Shown here: positions 9,094-21,771 of the stretch, piece after piece | Position numbering within the stretch: the stretch's first letter is position 1 | How the letters are laid out: each line of letters begins with the position of its first letter | Assembly: GCA_911728455.2 (NCBI GenBank) | Contig: OU452232.1 | Span: 5,793,227-5,857,226 of the forward strand | Reading direction: 5' to 3' | Source of the DNA: Marthasterias glacialis | Lineage: Eukaryota; Echinodermata; Asteroidea; Forcipulatida; Asteriidae | Length of the DNA stretch: 64,000 nt | Translations under genes and position numbers: made by a program | The notes under the pieces: generated by a model | Seen by the model: only the letters and a program-made list of their open reading frames with translations | Told to the model about the DNA's origin: nothing | Database searches by the model: none

Positions 9094-9539
9094 CTAAGCA
9101 GAAATTGGCAGGGAACCAGTCATAAACAACATACATTACAGAATATTATGGCTGGTAACCTGTTTATTACCACCATGTATCATACCTTTAATGTAAGCAC
9201 GTTAATAAAGTTCTTCCAAAATATATCAAGCAAATTTATCATTAAATTCTAACACAGTGGCTAGCCGGGGGGTAATGCAAACCGCAATTAATCAACCCCT
9301 CGTTTACAAATTGCTGAACCCGAGGTAAATGCACTTTCACAGTATAATTAGGAATATTTCATTTTAAAGAGGCGCTGGCAACCTTCAAATAATTTCCCCT
9401 CCAGCCAGAATAATAACAGAACAACAAGTTAAAGAGCACTGGTGGCAGTTTTGAAAAACTCCAAGTCAATATTGCAGGTGAATTACTTTCACTCCGATCT
9501 GGACCCTCAACTCACTCCGATCGGGACTCTATCCCAATG

Positions 9540-10045
9540 CAGACATCAAGGGTGATGGCAACGTTCACATAAAACCATCTGCATGGGAAAGCAATGCTTA
9601 TCCAGCATCGCATTCAGAATATTAATGCCAATTGGGATATGACTTCAACCTTGATTGAAACATTCTCTCAATGAGAATATTAATCAACCCCGATCAGGAG
9701 ACATAAAAAAACCATCTGCATGGAACAGCAATGCGCCGTATTCAGGATATATATGCCAATTGGGATATAACTTCAACCTTGATTTAAACCTTCTCTCAAT
9801 GAGAATATTAATCAACCCCGATCAGGAGACATAAAAAAACCATCTGCATGGAACAGCAATGCGCCGTATTCAGGATATATATGCCAATTGGGATATAACT
9901 TCAACCTTGATTTAAACCTTCTCTCAATGAGAATATTAATCAACCCTGATCAAGAGATATAAAAACCATCTGCATGGGAAAGCAATGCTCATCCAGCATC
10001 GCATCAGGATATATATATATATATACGCCAATAGGGATATAATGC
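9540..10045. repeat. Tandem repeat, about four 126-137-bp units
   Basis: The anchor ACCATCTGCATGG occurs at 9574, 9711, 9839 and 9965. Units also share CTCTCAATGAGAATATTAATC, CCAATTGGGATATAAC and AACCTTGATTTAAACC. The last unit ends in an (AT)n run at 10012-10025. Units two and three are nearly identical, suggesting recent duplication. Confidence 0.9.
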
Positions 10046-10824
10046 TCATCCAGCAGTCACCGAAACTATCTCTAATGGGTATATTTATACCCCGATTAAA
10101 GTCCTCTTCTCCTAAGTAGTATATCCATTCCCCCATTGAAAGCAATCTTGGTGTATGACAATTTTTGTCTGCCAAGCCATTGTCTATTTACATCAAATCA
10201 ATTAACTATCAAAACTTACAATCACATTTGGCAAAATAAATTTATCCATCTCGAGTGAAGACCCTTTAAATGTCTTCCTATCTGGAAAGCAATCATAAAT
10301 TGTACTAGTATTCCGCTAGTCCTGAACCGCATTGAAAAGACATAAGGTCGTGACGTCAATGAGTCTACAGTGGCCAGCCACAGGGACGGACTAGTTATTA
10401 CTGCAACGTTGTCACTGCATCCACTTGTCAGTCCACGTTTTAAAGGGGCGTCGCGGTGTAAAATTGCACTTCGGCAGATGTCACTCCGAGCCGACGTCAA
10501 TACACGTTTTTTCTCATTAGGTGAACTACGGGAAAGATGACTGGTGAACAGTGGGGGCAGTGTAAAAGGGGAAGGGCCTCAAGGAAATCAGCGCCCTCCC
10601 CCCCTCTCCTCTCCACACACACCACCCATCAGCATTCCAGATTCTGTTCATATTAGTGAGACGTAATTTCACTGTGAGCCACGCTCTCTTCACACAAACT
10701 GGCTCCAACGATTGACCGGTAGCCTGCAGTAATTGCGTTGAGCTAGTTTTTCTATTACGGATGTGTGTCGTTACTACCTCGACCACTACGCCACTAATAG
10801 ATAGCGTTTAATAATTAATGAACA

Positions 10825-10993
10825 GGCCTGATTGCTTCACTCTTGAAAGGGCAAGGGCACCAAGGCATTTTCTTCTTGATAAAGGGCACCTCTAGCAGGA
10901 AACTGTAAATGTCTATTGGGACATTTCAAGGGCACCTAGGCAATGACAAGGGGCACAATTGCCTCCGTTGCCTCCGTGAAGTATCAGGCCTGA
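10825..10993 (+). mobile_element. MITE-like repeat, family B (AGGCCTGA...TCAGGCCTG ends)
   Basis: The ends CAGGCCTGATTGCTTC and GAAGTATCAGGCCTGA enclose AAAGGGCAAGGGCACCAAGGC, ATTTCAAGGGCACC and TTGCCTCCGTTGCCTCCG. Other copies lie near 25493, 26694, 31322, 42285, 52700, 53440, 56690 and 63007. Confidence 0.75.
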
Positions 10994-11499
10994 ATGAATC
11001 AGCTGAAACTAGACCTGGCCCTATCCCACTATATATATTTCTTAAAGTTTCATTTCATTTCATTTCAAGTAATGCTCTCCGGGAATGCCCACAAAAAACA
11101 AGCCTGGCTCATGATATATTATGTGTGACGTCACTGGTGCAACGAGAACAGAACGTGCATGCATTGGTAGCAATGAAATTCATACGTTTGGGTTACGTTC
11201 CTCGTTCCACCAGTACATGACGCCACATCGTGAGCAAGGCCGCAGCCGCAGCAGACTCTCAGGCCAAAGGTCTTGGTTTGACCTCAGTGAGGGCGCTGTT
11301 AAGAGCCTAAGACGTCATACGCAAGGGGTCTACTGTACAATGTAGTCCTAACCTTGTTTCTATCACTATGTGTCCTTTTGGTAAGTTATTCTGCCACGTG
11401 CGCCAAGCGGATCTACTGCAATGTTTTCAGTAATTCCTACTCCAGAGATGGTATACATATATGTTTATCTTCAAGTACGCACTAATCCTCCGATCAGAT

Positions 11500-11830
11500 T
11501 GCTCAATGGGAGTGTGATAATAAACCACATCATACCCCCAGTAGTCTATATTGCACTCAGCAATTTTTGAGTATCGTGCGTCACGCTCCATATATGGACA
11601 GTGCAAAATGGCGTTCTAAAAATTCGCCCGTTGCATGTTTTTCTCTTCATCAAATAACGCTCAAAGTTGTGTTATCTTCCAGTTGGCTGGAAGATAAATT
11701 CGTTATCGCATGCGGGAAAATATAGCCCGTCTGCAACCCTTATCACACTCGGCCTTCGGCCTCGTGGGATATGGGATGCAGAAGCGCTATTTTTTCCGCG
11801 TATTCCACTCGCGCTTGTGTGATAACTTAC
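11500..11830. repeat. Probable dispersed repeat with a GGCCTTCGGCC hairpin
   Basis: TGGGAGTGTGATAATAA near the start and CTTGTGTGATAACTTAC near the end frame a GC-richer core. The core contains CACTCGGCCTTCGGCCTCGTG, an 11-base perfect hairpin at 11751-11761. No protein is seen. Confidence 0.5.
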
Positions 11831-12424
11831 AATACGTTAAAAAGTAATTTACCTAAAACCACTTGTTTTATTTTTCTTTGGTACTTCATATGACAGAAAC
11901 TGAAAATGCTAACAAGGCCTTGAGTCTTGACACATTATTACAGAAGGCAAGTCTAGAAATAACTGTTCAAAGAAAAACTTGCTTGAGGCATTTCCTATGC
12001 GCTCTAGGTAATCGGTTCAGGTGACGTAGGCGTGGCTTACAATAGAATTATGTCAAACTAAGGGCGCATCTCAATCACTCTGAACAGTAGGAACGTTCTC
12101 ATTGGATCGATGCCAACATGAACCGGTCTGTCGGAACGTTCCATCGGAATGTTCAAAATGCGACTGCGCATATTCACTAGTGGAGGAAAGTTCCCATAGT
12201 TCGATACAATGTCACGGTCCAGCAGAACACTCTGGCTGTCCACAATGCGTATGCCTATGGTAACTTTCCTACACGCCTAGAACTCGCCCAACTTTTGAGC
12301 CCCTCCCTAAAACACAGCACTCCTGGCTCCTGCAAAGTCCCCTTTGCACCGTATTAAAATAAAAACAAAATTAATTATTATTATATCTTTCTGGTAATGA
12401 AACCAAAGGGACCTCAATGTGCTT

Positions 12425-12655
12425 TGCACTGTAACCCATAGGCCTTAAGATAACCGGTGAAGGGAAGATGCAAAGACATCTCAGTTCTAGATGTGGGAGG
12501 GAAAACCCCACTGTGGGGGCGGGGGGAAACCCACACTATCAAGTAGGGTCTAAAAAACCCAACCCACATGAAAGGCTCCTGTACAAAGCGGGATTCGAAC
12601 CGGTTCCGCTCAGGTGAAAGGCAAGGAAAGAAAACACTCAGCCAGCCTGATGTGT
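12425..12655 (-). repeat. tRNA-derived SINE (family T), longer copy
   Basis: On the minus strand the head reads GGCTGGCTGAGTGTTTTC and GAACCGGTTCGAATCCCGC; the body has GGGTTTTTTAGACCC, GGGTTTCCCCC and GGGGTTTTCCCTCCCAC. It runs to AACCGGTTATCTTAAGGCC. Confidence 0.8.
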
Positions 12656-12957
12656 CATCAACTTTCACAGTTTGCTTTTCAACATAAATGATGCAATAAC
12701 CCTTTAACATGAATTGTCATTTAACCCTTGGTGGAAGGTTGGCCAGGATATTTATTTATTATTTTTGGGGGGAGGGGGAGGGGAGTTACTAATACAAAAG
12801 AAGTCCTGCAGCTAAGTTAGAAAACAAGAATTCTTGTAATTTGAAAGCTGTCACTGTTTTATTAAGTTTAATAATTCTTCCAGCTGTTGCCAAGGCAACC
12901 AGTGACAGACAATCATCCGCAAGGGCATCTTTGTAACACCATGCGAAAAAAAAGGAG

Positions 12958-12971
12958 GGGGGGGGGGGGGG
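12958..12971 (+). repeat. Poly-G run of 14
   Basis: Mononucleotide tract after an A-rich stretch. The region 12660-13800 has no recognised feature other than G/C and A homopolymers. Confidence 0.9.
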
Positions 12972-13799
12972 TTTAATGCACGCTTTTTGAGAGGGTGGAA
13001 ACTGTGCAAGTGTCGTTGCTTTGACAACTGGTGACAAACAACTGTATGTGAGGGCATTTTGGTTTGCACCCACTTCAACAAATGACTTTCTTGGGTACGC
13101 AACGACTTGATGAATGGGAATAAAGTGGCACCGGTTCTGATGTTTGCGATATTGGTTTTTAAAAGGCCCTACGGACGCAGCCTGCAACGTGATTGCTCAT
13201 TTAAAAGGCAATTTGGGGAATGGGGTTCTCTACATGGTTTCTGTACACAGAACCCCCCCCCAACCTCCTCCCCCCGCGAGCTGCGGGGCGATGAACGAAG
13301 GAATGTTTTAGTCCTGATTCTAGAAATAAACTCAGTCTGAGACTTGAGCCCAATTTCATTTAGGGATGCAACCCCCACTAAATAAGAGAGAAAACCATTC
13401 GTTGGCCTCGTGAGTATCTTGTAGGCCCATAAAAATATCCCATACTGGACAGATTTGAGAGACAAAAAAAAAAAAGGGGGGGGGCACAGGGTAAAAAAAC
13501 TTTGCACAGTTATGACATGGGGGTTTGTTGACTTCCAACTTATTTGGGATGACCTTGGCCCTGACAAAGAGGCAATATTTCCTCAAGGGTGTAGAGTCGT
13601 TTTTCAAGATTGATGCTCAGACGTTTTGAAATTTACACAAGTGTAGGGGTGTTTTTATTTGGACGGGGAATAACTTGACGGGCCTTGGGGGCTACCCATG
13701 TCAGAGTGACCAGAGGGTGGAAGTTTAGGACTTAATGAACATTTTTCTCTCTCCTGTAGAAAGCTGTAAGACTTCCAAGTCTTTTTAAAGTATTTTTGT

Positions 13800-13865
13800 A
13801 GCCGGTAGTAGCAGGTTTAAATCCCGCTCCAGTCGATCACCCCAAAATTGATTTAACAATTTAGC
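13800..13865 (+). repeat. Short tRNA-like SINE fragment
   Basis: GCAGGTTTAAATCCCGCTCCAGTCGATCACCCC is a B-box plus start of body. It matches 63285-63310 (GGTTCAAATCCTGCTCCAGTCA). Confidence 0.6.
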
Positions 13866-14391
13866 AAGTCAGTTTCCCTTGTGGTTTATTGCTTGGTATT
13901 TTGGAATATTCAGCATTTTACACTGTGTGCTATTGTGCTATAGCTATTGTGCTATATCCTTTAGTCAAGGAGAGCATGTTACCCATGATACTGTTCATCC
14001 AACCTGTAAAAAGAAAAAAAAAAAAAAAGAAAAAAAAAACAGCACAGAAAGGGAAAAGCCATGATCTGATCACCTTAACTAGGGGTAGGCTTTCAGAGTA
14101 TGTTCAATCATTTTATTAATGTAATTTGCCCATCACAAATCCATATTTCATTTTTAGTCACAACATACATGTTAACTGCAAAATTGTTTGCACATTACTA
14201 ATGGACATGACATGGTGTAAGGAACCTGACACTAATATCTTCAATTCATTATTTACCGACCACTAATCATTGGGCATGCAATACCTTAAAATGAAACTTT
14301 ATAACTTTCCCGAATATATAAGATTAGCTATTTAAAATTTCAAACTAAATTTTTGGGTCAAATCAGCAAAAAACGGACCTAGTGTCTTTAA

Positions 14392-14470
14392 TAGACCGAT
14401 CCATTAAGCCCCGCCTACTAATGTATTGGCCAATCACAGCCTTGACTTGACAATGCCACTGAAAGTCCGA
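14392..14470. repeat. Half copy of TA-flanked MITE (family M)
   Basis: TAGACCGATCCATTAAGCCCC...GGCCAATCACAGCCTTG matches the left end of 15868-16106. The right end is absent. A right-end-like piece lies at 5031-5061. Confidence 0.6.
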
Positions 14471-15062
14471 CAAAAGTCCAACACGCTAAAAATCCCGTCA
14501 GAAAAGTAAACAAACTGCCGCCATTGTTCTGACGCACAACAGCACACACAACTGTACTAACATTTGTTTTGTTTAAAAAATTTTGGTATTTCTGGTGGTG
14601 CAAATCCCACAGCAGTGGTCCCTGTGCAGTCATGTAAAAGTGGTTTAACATAAAAACTCTCTATGAATTTGGATGGTTCAGAAACGAACCAGTGATTTGA
14701 CAACTCAACATATCGGTCAGAATGCTCTGATAATCTTCAGGAGAAATGGAGGTAGGTGAACTACGTTTTAGCTGCAATATATCACATTGAAGCAGAATCG
14801 TCTGGTGTCACATTCATTAATTTTATTTTCAACATACACTCCAAGACAATGAAAGCATAATGCAATGCAACAATCTTGTACTACATGTACGTGTAAAATA
14901 TAGTACAAGTGTGTAATACTTATCGCGCAGAAACACAAACCAACCGCATTAATTTGGTCTACAAAAGTCAACAAACCCACTGAAGTAATTTTGTGGATTA
15001 TCGATCACATGGCAAAGTGCCCAAACTGTGCAGTCTGCAATGCTCATATACAGCTTTAACTT

Positions 15063-15575
15063 AAAGGGATGGTACATCATTGGTTATTGGTAGAGTACAT
15101 TCATTCCAATCCTCTAATTTCAAGAAACATATTATAAAGGGATGGTACATCATTGTTTATTGGTAGAGTACAATCATTCCAATCCTCTAGTTTTCAAGAA
15201 ACATATTATAAAGGGATGGTACATCATTGTTTATTGGTAGAGTACAATCATTCCAATCCTCTAGTTTTCAAGAAACATATCATAAAGGGATGGTACATCA
15301 TTGGTTTTTAGAAGAGTACATTCATTCCAATCCTCTAGATTTCAAAAAACATATCATAAAGGGATGGTACATCATTGGGTTTTGGAAAAGTACATTCATT
15401 CCAATCCTCTAGTTTTCAAGAAACATATCATAAAGGGATGGTACATCATTGGTTATTGGAAGAGTACATTCATTCCAATCCTCCAGTTTTCAAGAAACAT
15501 ATCATGAAGGGATGGTACACCATTAGATTTTTTAAGAGTAGGCCCTACATTCATTCCAGTCATCTAGTTTTCAAC
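15063..15575 (+). repeat. 74-bp minisatellite array A (about 7 units)
   Basis: The unit contains AAGGGATGGTACATCATTGG, GTACATTCATTCCAATCCTC and TTTTCAAGAAACATATCATA, with period 73-75 bp. Because 74 is not a multiple of three, short open frames recur in rotating phase; they are not genes. Confidence 0.95.
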
Positions 15576-15714
15576 AGCAGAATTAATTGAGACTGCGATC
15601 CTTAATCACGTCTAAGAGTCCACTTTTTTTTGTCCGCCTAATTGAATTCTTCGTCTGTCTTTTCTTTAACATTACTACTAACTGGAATTTACACAAGAAT
15701 TTCATTTCCAGCCT

Positions 15715-16180
15715 GAGCTAAGCTAGTCTTGGCCCAAGACATCAGTGATCGATATTGGATTGTGTGTGGAGGCTCGTCTAGTTGATTCGTAATGGCGCGC
15801 CGTCTTGGGGCATGTGTTAACCAACTTGACCAGCTGGTCAAATCATGCCGCAAGAGGGAACGCTATAGACCAATCCATTAAGCCCCCAACCCCTTATGTG
15901 TTGACCAATCACAGCCTTGGCTACGCCACCTAGAGTCGGACACAATGAAATCCTACTGGAAAATGTACACGTGCGCATGCGTACTTGTAGCGTGCGCGTT
16001 CATGTCGTGCAGTGTGGCATTGGAGAGACGCACACTGCGCTGCCCACTGTACAGTTATGATGTGATTGATCGATATATTTAGGGGGCGGGGCTTAATGGA
16101 TCGGTCTATTATGAATTACTAGTTGAGCGCAATACACAATCCGATATTGATCACTGACGTCTAGAGCTAAGCCCACACCG
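15715..16180. mobile_element. Large imperfect palindrome enclosing another MITE
   Basis: The left arm GACATCAGTGATCGATATTGG and right arm (inverted) GACGTCAGTGATCAATATCGG match, with GATTGTGTGT.. and CTAGTTGATTCGTAAT extending the pairing to about 60 bp. The 15868-16106 element sits between the arms. Confidence 0.75.
15868..16106. mobile_element. MITE family M with TA duplication
   Basis: The ends GACCAATCCATTAAGCCCCC and (inverted) GACCGATCCATTAAGCCCCG are bounded by TA on both sides (15866-15867, 16107-16108), fitting a Tc1/mariner-type insertion. The interior is GC-rich with CGTGCGCATGCGTAC. Confidence 0.8.
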
Positions 16181-16846
16181 GCCTTCTACAAACCTTTGCA
16201 AATAACAACCTTAGACAGTAAGGGTTCGTTCAAATAATATTGCTATTTCAATTTTTTTATTTTTTTTTTATTTTTCGTCTATTTATTTATTATTTTTTTC
16301 TGGGGGGGGGGAGGGAGGTTTCATAAGTGCTGATGTAAGCAATTTTTTAAGGACGGAACTTGGCTAATCAGCATTCTCCCAACTGCGATGTTACATCAAA
16401 AGGAGATGTAACCATGACAACCGCAAATAATTGCAACTCACCAAAACAAACTAGCTCCATTCAGTCCCATCCTCTGTCCTACGTGCGTTTCACAGCCAGA
16501 AGGTCGTGTGATTTGATTTGTCTCACACATCCTTTGAATGGAAGCTTGTACAAAGACGTTAAAAATAACCTGGTCTGCAGATACTATTTTGTTCTTCTTT
16601 GCAGGACTTCCTCATGTCCATGATCAGAATTCGGAGGAAGACTTTCCGGCCGGATTAAGAAAGGAATTTTATTTTGCATTAGGCTCGCCGAGTCAATAAT
16701 TAATTAAATTCAAATAATATTCTATGGTGAGAGGGGGGGATTCTGCAGTGATTACACGTTTGTGTATTCAAATTGCGTGGTTAGTTAACAGCGGTGAACT
16801 AGATTTGACTTGGTGACCCTTAATCTTTTCTATTCTGAATCGTCCT

Positions 16847-17040
16847 GGGCCCAATTTCATGGAGCTGCTTAAACAGAAAAGAGTGCTTAAAAATTATCTG
16901 CTAAACAAAAATAAGCAGGATACCAGTCGCAGATTGTACATGTGACATGCTACTTTGGCTGGTACCCTTATTCTGGTAAGCAACATTTTGTTTGTGCTAA
17001 GCTACTTCTTGTGCTTAAGCAGCCCTATGAAATTGGGCCC
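16847..17040. mobile_element. Palindromic MITE, family P (intact ends)
   Basis: GGGCCCAATTTCATGGAGCTGC and (inverted) GGGCCCAATTTCATAGGGCTGC. It is in the opposite internal order to the 5903 copy (GGATACCAGTC before GGCTGGTACC). Confidence 0.9.
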
Positions 17041-17302
17041 AGATGTATCGTCCAGACTCATATTTTTCTGAATCGTCCAGACAAATCTTCCTTCAATGAA
17101 ACGGCACTAAGTGGAGAATTCCATGTTAAGCAGTGCCAAGAAATTAGGCCTAGGCCTGTAACCTATACATAATGTATTTTTTTTTTTTTTAAGCTAGTTA
17201 ATAATAATCTTTGCATCAGTTTTGCTGAATAAGCAGGCATGATATTTTGAAAATAGTTTTTTAGTTTCATGGTTTACCTACACATGGTGCAGGCTTTAAT
17301 AT

Positions 17303-17323
17303 TTTATATATATATATATATGT
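17303..17323 (+). repeat. (TA)n microsatellite
   Basis: About ten TA units. Around it, 17040-18300 is A/T-rich with several poly-A and poly-T tracts (17588-17606, 17773-17788, 17857-17877) and no recognised gene. Confidence 0.9.
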
Positions 17324-18317
17324 ATTTTTAAAGTTATTTAATAGTAATCTTACTGGTTAACCGCAAGCAAAATAAAAATCGGAAATCAGATTAAAATGAG
17401 AAGGATATCATATGACAAATCAACAGCATACGCAAAACGTGTTTATATCCTAAACAAAACAAAAAACTCGGCAGGGGAAAATTCTCACTATTGTAGATAA
17501 TACTTGGAATCAAGACTTCAAAATACACGACGAAAAGAACACGAGAGAAGAAAAGCTGCTAGACGTCCCAGGAAAAAGAAAAAAGAGAGAAAAAAAAAAA
17601 AAAAAAGAATCGATGAGAAAAAAATTTAGGATTTTCTTTTCTAATTTGGTAATAAAAACCCAATTTTCTAGAGAATTGATTCCGGACCGTGTATCTAATT
17701 TTCGGCTGACGTTTCGATGACGTTAATGACTGGGCAACATAACCATGAGTTACCAACTCACAAAAGAGAACCAAAAAAAAAAAAAAAAGGAAAATAAAAA
17801 AGATATTCTCTACGCTTTTTTCCCCGTTCATGATTGAATTACATTTCATCTTTGATTTTTTTTTTTTTTTTTTTTTTACACATCTGTTTGACTCGGGTTT
17901 CCTTTTTCGGCAGGAAAAAACTAGAGCAAGTACCGTAATATTTGAAGGAATGACAAAGCACATGTTAACGAATAGAGTACAGATACCTTCGTTTGAATTC
18001 TCGAGATGCCCCTAGAAATACCTCATAAAATCTAACTTGCACAAATCTCGTCAAAACAGGTTTCAGGTTTTTGAGAATGTAATGAAAATACGTTTCTATT
18101 TTATTCCTTTATTGCTTGCTTTTACCTCAAAATAGTGCATCACTTTCCTGGTAAATCAATAAAACAACAACAAAATGTGGACAGGATTCACTTCTTTTCT
18201 GAAATTTTGTTTTCTTCCTTTCTTTGTTTCAGAAAAGCAGATTGCAGTTTTTGTTTTATCAAATTGCACTTTGTGAAATGAAAGCAACTATTTTTGATTC
18301 TTATTATTGGGTTTTAT

Positions 18318-18480
18318 TCTACACCGGTGTGTAATGCTTTCTCAGGTGCTTAAAACATATCCACAGGCATGATACTTGGGTGGGACTCGAACCAATGACC
18401 CCTGCCAATTCTAAAGCAGATGTCTTAATCACTTGATCACCGAGCTTTCCCAGTGACAAGAGGCCAGTTCGAATCCTGCA
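18318..18480 (-). repeat. tRNA-derived SINE (family V)
   Basis: On the minus strand: A-box-like GGTGATCAAGTGATTAAGACATCTGC, B-box GGTTCGAGTCCCACCC, body AGTATCATGCCTGTGGATATG and the ACACCGGTG end. It shares head and tail blocks with 23685-23852. An adjacent second tRNA-like block (CAGTTCGAATCCTGC) lies at 18463-18485. Confidence 0.75.
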
Positions 18481-18614
18481 ATTAGCAGTGGGTACTGCAA
18501 ACAATTTAACAGATGAAATAACTGCATCGAGGATAGGGAATATTATAATTGGGTTTGACTTGACCCTTGGGTAAAACACAATAACTCTAGAACACAATAG
18601 GTCACAAACTGTCA

Positions 18615-18776
18615 GATCCCAATTTCATAGAGCTGCTTACGCAAAAATCTGCAGGATACCAGTCAAAGATGGTAGATGAGGTATGGTATGTTGGCTGGTA
18701 ACCTTATTCTGGTAAGCGTAATTGTTATGTGCTTAGCTACTTTTTTGTGCTTAGCGGCTCCATAAAAATTGCCCCT
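18615..18776. mobile_element. MITE family P, diverged copy
   Basis: GATCCCAATTTCATAGAGCTGCTTACGC to (inverted) GGGGCAATTTTTATGGAGCCGC, with GGCTGGTAACC and GTAAGCGTAATTG. Confidence 0.8.
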
Positions 18777-18972
18777 GGGCCTAATTTCACTAAGCTATTA
18801 AGCAGAAACTACTGCTTAGCAAATTTCTTTGCTAAGCGAAAAAATTAGTGGGGCACCAGCCGCAACAGTGTAAACATTATAGAATTTTGGGTGATTACCT
18901 GTTTCTGCTATGCAAGATTTTTCTGTGCTTAGCAAGTTTATGTGCTTACAAGCTTAATGACAGTGGGACCTG
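18777..18972. mobile_element. MITE family P relative, adjacent copy
   Basis: GGGCCTAATTTCACTAAGC to (inverted) CCAGGTCCCACTGTCATTAAGC, with internal GCTTAGCAAATTTCTTTGC and CTGCTATGC. It abuts the previous copy end to end. Confidence 0.65.
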
Positions 18973-19044
18973 GTCGTCAATTTTTGTAAAACAGGAATCT
19001 TTAGAGACAGACTTTAAATGTTTTACCTATTTAAAGGTAAACCT

Positions 19045-19335
19045 ATTCAGGGACCGTTTTTTTCAAAAAGTCTGTAAGCAGACATTTTCTGCTTACCGAA
19101 CAGCCATTAGCAGAATTGTTATTTCATAAACGCTGCTGACCGTAAGCAAAGCAAAAGGCACGTTAGCTTGCCGGCGGTTCTTGTAAGCAGATGAGTGACG
19201 CAACAATGCAAATCCGCTGTGAACGCGCACATGCGCTTGTCAACCTTTTTTTTTTGCATGTTTTGTTCTGCTATAGTAAGTATAAAATGTTGCTTACCAG
19301 TAAACAGCTTTATTACATTGGGCTCTGGAGGGATA
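19045..19335. repeat. Diverged TAAGCAG-rich palindromic repeat
   Basis: TCTGTAAGCAGACATTTTCTGCTTACCG and GTTGCTTACCAGTAAACAGCTTTATTACATTGGGCTCTGG resemble family P ends but with a different middle. Two ~115-residue open frames on opposite strands here look random. Confidence 0.5.
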
Positions 19336-19589
19336 ACTGTCATTTTATCCCAGTACTTAAATACAGCCTTATTTCGCCCCGTTCTCATCACTGCCTTTTG
19401 GTCATGTGCGCTGGGCCATTGCGTTTTCGATGTTCTTTGTTTCGTTGTGTTAGTCCGGGTAGTCATTTAGTCTCTTGTTATGTGCAGGGTTGCATACCTG
19501 CGGGTAATAGTAGTTCATTTTACTTTTGCAGCCCCTGACCAGCATAACTGTTCCTTGTCATGGTCTTCCGTTAGACTAGTAAGTTTTTC

Positions 19590-19823
19590 ATTTATTTATT
19601 TTGCTTTGGCCCTTTGGTTTTTGGTTTTTGGTGTATGTTTATTGGTTTATAGTTTTGTAGTGGTACATACAGTTTCTTTAGTTCATTTTTATTTTCTTTG
19701 TTTCATACGTTTGTTTCATCTTGTTGTATGCATCTTATTTATGTGTCATTGTAATTCTCTATTTTATATTGTTTTGGTCGAATAAAATAATAATAATAAC
19801 AATAATAATAACAATAATAATAA
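19590..19823 (+). repeat. Possible 3' tail of a non-LTR retrotransposon
   Basis: A T-rich segment ending GTTTTGGTCGAATAAAATAATAATAATAAC with an (AATAAC)n-type microsatellite. Similar endings occur at 30100-30246 and 44196-44291. No coding sequence is recognisable. Confidence 0.45.
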
Positions 19824-19899
19824 TCCATTCCATTGTTTTCATAAACGGCTCTTTTTGTCCCACTCAAGCTTTAAAAAAAAACATTCATATTTCTCAAAG

Positions 19900-21770
19900 G
19901 TTCGATACATAACTGGTATTTGGGAATTTATTTCTGTCATCTAGTTTTTTGTAAACACACCATCTACCCATCTTGTAAAATTTGGTGGTCACGTGTTTTT
20001 TTTTTCCTGAAGAAACTACAGAATAACATTGTTTGCTGTGTTGGGGATTTTGTACACGTTAAAAAAAAAAGCAATTTGGCAAATTGAATTCAAATTGAAC
20101 TACATCAAGCGTTAGCAGAAAATACTTTCACAAATGGAAGTATTTCAGATGCAAATATTTCTCCTGACATTTGGTATTGATATCGAGTCTACAGAAGTTT
20201 TACAGATTAAATATCACACATTTTCTGATCATTACAGAACAAATAACCTTTTAAGGTTATTTAACGTTTTCACAAGATCCAAAATAAATGATTAGTTTCA
20301 ACTCCACACAAAGTATTATCCTGAATTATTGTCTGATCAAAAATAAACGTCGGAACAAACAACAACAATCTCCCGACTGTTAAACACATACGCAGCGCAG
20401 ACTTGCAAAACTCAGGGCTTGATGTTTGTGAAACGAAGGAATAATGATGAGATGCTATTAAAACATGCCTCCCTACGGACGACCTGCTCCCATGACCTTG
20501 TATATATGTCACTCCCGCTTCACTGAAATTGCTTGTTTGTGCTTTTATGCTGAAGCGAGCGCGGCGCGACCACCATATTGCTGGCATTACAACGAAGCAT
20601 GCTGGTCGAAAGGAAAATTACATTATCACCACCCTCCTTCCCCCCCCCCCCACCCCAGAATATCCACAGTGTTTTTCCACAAAATATGGATTTTGTCAAA
20701 CATTTCACGGGACGTTGTTTACTATATGCACTAGGGATTGTAGAAGGGAATTAAGCCATAAAATTCACAATCATTATTAAATTTTTAACATCTGAACAAA
20801 ACAAAAAAATGTTACCTGTAACTGTTCAGCAGTAACTGCTAAATCCCAACCAAATCAAAGAGTTTGGCTTGTGTCCCTCAATATCAAAATTAATTTCAAT
20901 CGTTTTGATGTAATGAGATACTTGATTCGTTCCAGCTGTTAAACATGTGTGCGATAATCTTGCATACTTCAGCATAAAATTACATGGTCGTAAATTTTAA
21001 CACGACAGGCTTCAATCCGTATGGATTAGCTCAGACTCAAAAAACATATTTTAGAGCTTCCATTATTACTTTTCAGTTAAGCAGTTGCTAATTGCTAAAA
21101 AACTCTACATGCATGCACAAGTCATTTCAAACACATTTATTTAAAAAAAGAGTAATTATTTGTTTGAAAAAAGCTTAAAACTACTCAGTCATTTCAGATT
21201 GAAAATGTTCTCTCCAAAGTATAAGTATATGTAAATATCAATTTGACCATCCATACATCAAGTGTTTGGGCTTCGTTTGTTTTATAAAATAATTTAAGTA
21301 GTGGAAACAAATTTGAATATTTAAATTAGGCATAAAGTAATAGAAATATAAAAGTGAGTATTCATAGTAAAATTCTGTTGAGTTATTTCAATGAATTAAT
21401 TTAAAAAAAAAACATGTTTTCATTTGATTATTCATTTTTGAGCTTTGTGGCTTGATTATGCAATATGCACATATTATTGTGAATAATAATTAGTGTACAA
21501 ACCTTCATATCCATCTTCTTTTCCTTTGTTTTCTGTGGGGCTGTCAATTGAAGTAATGCTCTGATCTGTGATAAGGAATCAACCAGACGAGATTTAATTT
21601 CTGTTCCCAAACAGTACCTTCCTCTCCTTAATTAGCATATATGCAAAGTGGGTTAATACATTTTAGGGCAGGGGTGGGAGGGGCTAAAATTACAGACCAT
21701 CATCATGTTGCTATCTTCTCTGTTGTGTTGCAAGTTACTTTCATTTAATGAATGCTAATAATCATAGTAC
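19900..21770. other. A/T-rich intron sequence, nothing recognised
   Basis: Homopolymers (20060-20070, 20640-20655 C-rich) and a few motifs only. A 60-codon minus frame at 21428-21610 has plausible composition, but its splice phases do not fit the gene. Confidence 0.6.
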
Positions 21771-21771
21771 A

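Noticed and set aside
12789-13567. Two 132-codon minus frames
   Set aside because: They cross poly-G/poly-A runs (Pro and Phe/Lys stretches), overlap each other in different frames and show no conserved motif.
15063-15575. CRISPR-like array (regular ~74-bp period)
   Set aside because: The whole unit is repeated without unique spacers, and the DNA is eukaryotic; it is a minisatellite.
21428-21610. Minus-strand frame with plausible composition (TEIKSRLVDSLSQIR...), same strand as DGKQ
   Set aside because: A CAG acceptor would enter in the right phase, but no donor returns the required phase 1; the nearest is GTTTGT in phase 0. No match to DGK theta.
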